64,000 bases of DNA from an uncultured Collinsella sp. GTDB taxonomy: Bacteria; Actinomycetota; Coriobacteriia; Coriobacteriales; Coriobacteriaceae. Of the stretch, positions 63,171-64,000 are shown one piece after another. Each line of letters opens with the position of its first letter. Position 1 is the first letter of the stretch. The notes under the pieces are model-generated. The model did not search any database and had not been told where the DNA came from. It was given only the letters and a program-made list of their open reading frames with translations. The position numbers and the translations under genes are program-made. The stretch is from positions 1-64,000 of the forward strand of contig CATYEN010000004.1 of NCBI GenBank assembly GCA_958405565.1, given 5' to 3'.

Positions 63171-64000
63171 GGTGGACCATCTCCTCGGTAATGCGAACGA
63201 TATCGGTGACCTCGCTCACCTGTGCAAAGGCGGGAGAGACGGAGGATGCCAGACGACGAGAAAGCTCTATGACCTGAGGTGGCTCAACGTAGGCTTGCTG
63301 CATGAGCTCAATGTTCGAGAACAGCTCGTGCGTGCGGCCGCGCTCGAGGATGCGGCCGTCGGCCATCACCACGATGCGCTCGGCAAAGTCGGATACGACT
63401 TCCATGTCGTGGCAGACCATGATGACGGCGCAGCCGCGCTCGGCCATGGTGCGCACGGTTTCCATGACGGTCATGCACTCACGGTAGTCAAGGCCGCTCG
63501 TGGGCTCGTCGAGCACCACGATTTTGGGCTCTACGACCACGACGGAGGCGAGTGCCACCATCTGGCGCTGACCGCGCGAGAGCGAGAAGGGCGCCTCGTC
63601 GGCCGGCAAGCCAAAGCGGTCGATGACGAGCTGGGCGCGACGCAGCGCCTCGGCGCGGTCGACACCGGCAAGCTCCAGACCAAAAGCGACCTCGTCGAGC
63701 ACGGTATCCTTGCAGATCTGGCGGTCGGGGTTTTGGAAGAGGGTTGCGACCTCGCGGGCGATGCGGCTCGTGGGAACGGCTGCGGTGTCCAAGCCCGTAA
63801 CGTGCACGCTGCCCGAGGCGGGCTTAAGCAGGCCTGTGAGCAGCTTGGTGAGCGTGGTCTTGCCGGCGCCGTTTTGACCGACGATGCCCACGAGCTCGCC
63901 GGGGTAGAGGGTCAGGCTAAGGTCGTGGACGGCAGCGCCGCCGTTGGGGTAGGCAAACTCAACGTGATCGAAGGTGAGCACGGGCTCGGCGTCCTTGGCG
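63163..64000 (-). CDS. ECF transporter ATPase, 5' end beyond the window
   Basis: At least 279 residues of an EcfA/CbiO-type ATPase. FDHVEFAYPNGGAAVHDLSL, Walker A GIVGQNGAGKTTLTKLL, Q-loop TLFQNPDRQI, signature LSRGQRQMVALASVV (canonical LSGGQ changed to LSRGQ), Walker B IVVLDEPTSGLD and the H-loop MVCHDMEVV are present. A GTG at 63981 could be a start, but the frame stays open to the window edge with AKDAEP before it. The gene is therefore probably longer, perhaps a two-ATPase fusion as in many actinobacterial ECF systems. It powers the T component encoded downstream. Confidence 0.88.
   Translation of the reverse strand, partial: AKDAEPVLTFDHVEFAYPNGGAAVHDLSLTLYPGELVGIVGQNGAGKTTLTKLLTGLLKPASGSVHVTGLDTAAVPTSRIAREVATLFQNPDRQICKDTVLDEVAFGLELAGVDRAEALRRAQLVIDRFGLPADEAPFSLSRGQRQMVALASVVVVEPKIVVLDEPTSGLDYRECMTVMETVRTMAERGCAVIMVCHDMEVVSDFAERIVVMADGRILERGRTHELFSNIELMQQAYVEPPQVIELSRRLASSVSPAFAQVSEVTDIVRITEEMVHRG

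Overview
The window reads as chromosomal DNA of a high-GC gut actinobacterium of the class Coriobacteriia, most like Collinsella. This rests on recognised protein families, strong AGGAGG-type ribosome binding sites, anaerobic and saccharolytic gene content (lactate dehydrogenase, flavodoxin, DUF3793, YfcC transporter, fructosamine catabolism) and an actinobacterial-style SOS box. It is an inference, because no rRNA or tRNA gene is present. Genes are dense, in short operons closed by perfect GC-rich hairpins.

Layout. 1-5.4 kb: a secreted cell-surface protein, a small membrane protein, a ketopantoate-reductase-like enzyme, a cyclase-family hydrolase, an Fe-S aldo/keto reductase and endonuclease IV. 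5.5-8.7 kb: a polar amino-acid ABC importer (binding lipoprotein, permease, ATPase). 8.8-12.5 kb: flavodoxin with DUF3793, a membrane-anchored copper-chaperone-like protein behind a CsoR-like operator, and a YolD plus Y-family polymerase pair behind SOS boxes. 12.6-16.1 kb: a half-length iron-alcohol-dehydrogenase-like protein, pgi and deoC. 16.1-19.0 kb: an odd minus-strand operon of an unknown protein, a ClpP-like protease and a VirD4-like ATPase with an in-frame TGA, preceded by iteron-like repeats. 19.5-21.1 kb: two HAD phosphatases.

21.2-32.6 kb is the main accessory block. A GntR/UTRA regulator, a YfcC transporter, an amidohydrolase and FrlC-, FrlB- and FrlD-like proteins look like an Amadori-product (fructosamine) utilisation operon. 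A terminator separates it from a second, less understood module: another FrlD-like kinase, a degenerate amidohydrolase, YjbQ, BtpA/SgcQ and an FGGY kinase. A 230-bp MITE-like inverted-repeat element follows.

32.9-47.2 kb: tcdA-tatD, a 28-residue hydrophobic peptide gene, sdpRI, ettA, two unknown proteins, nadE, an aminotransferase, ldh, a DUF2974 hydrolase bracketed by twin repeats, and a nucleoid-associated protein. 47.3-52.9 kb: lysine/diaminopimelate genes. A lysine riboswitch precedes a lysA-dapA fusion, dapB and dapH, and a divergent M20 deacetylase completes the acetylated branch together with the distant aminotransferase at 42.5 kb. 53-58 kb: higBA, EcsC, an FxLYD protein behind a hairpin that hides its ribosome binding site, and an XRE-like protein with a membrane serine/threonine kinase. 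58-64 kb: a secreted coiled-coil lysozyme-like protein, a MOSC protein, an ATP-grasp ligase with an aspartate racemase (a D-aspartate cross-bridge pair), and an ECF transporter T component with its ATPase running off the end.

The most interesting items are the ClpP/VirD4 operon, the second sugar module, the 28-aa peptide with its SOS-box-like site, the riboswitch-controlled lysA-dapA fusion and several structured or repeated intergenic elements.
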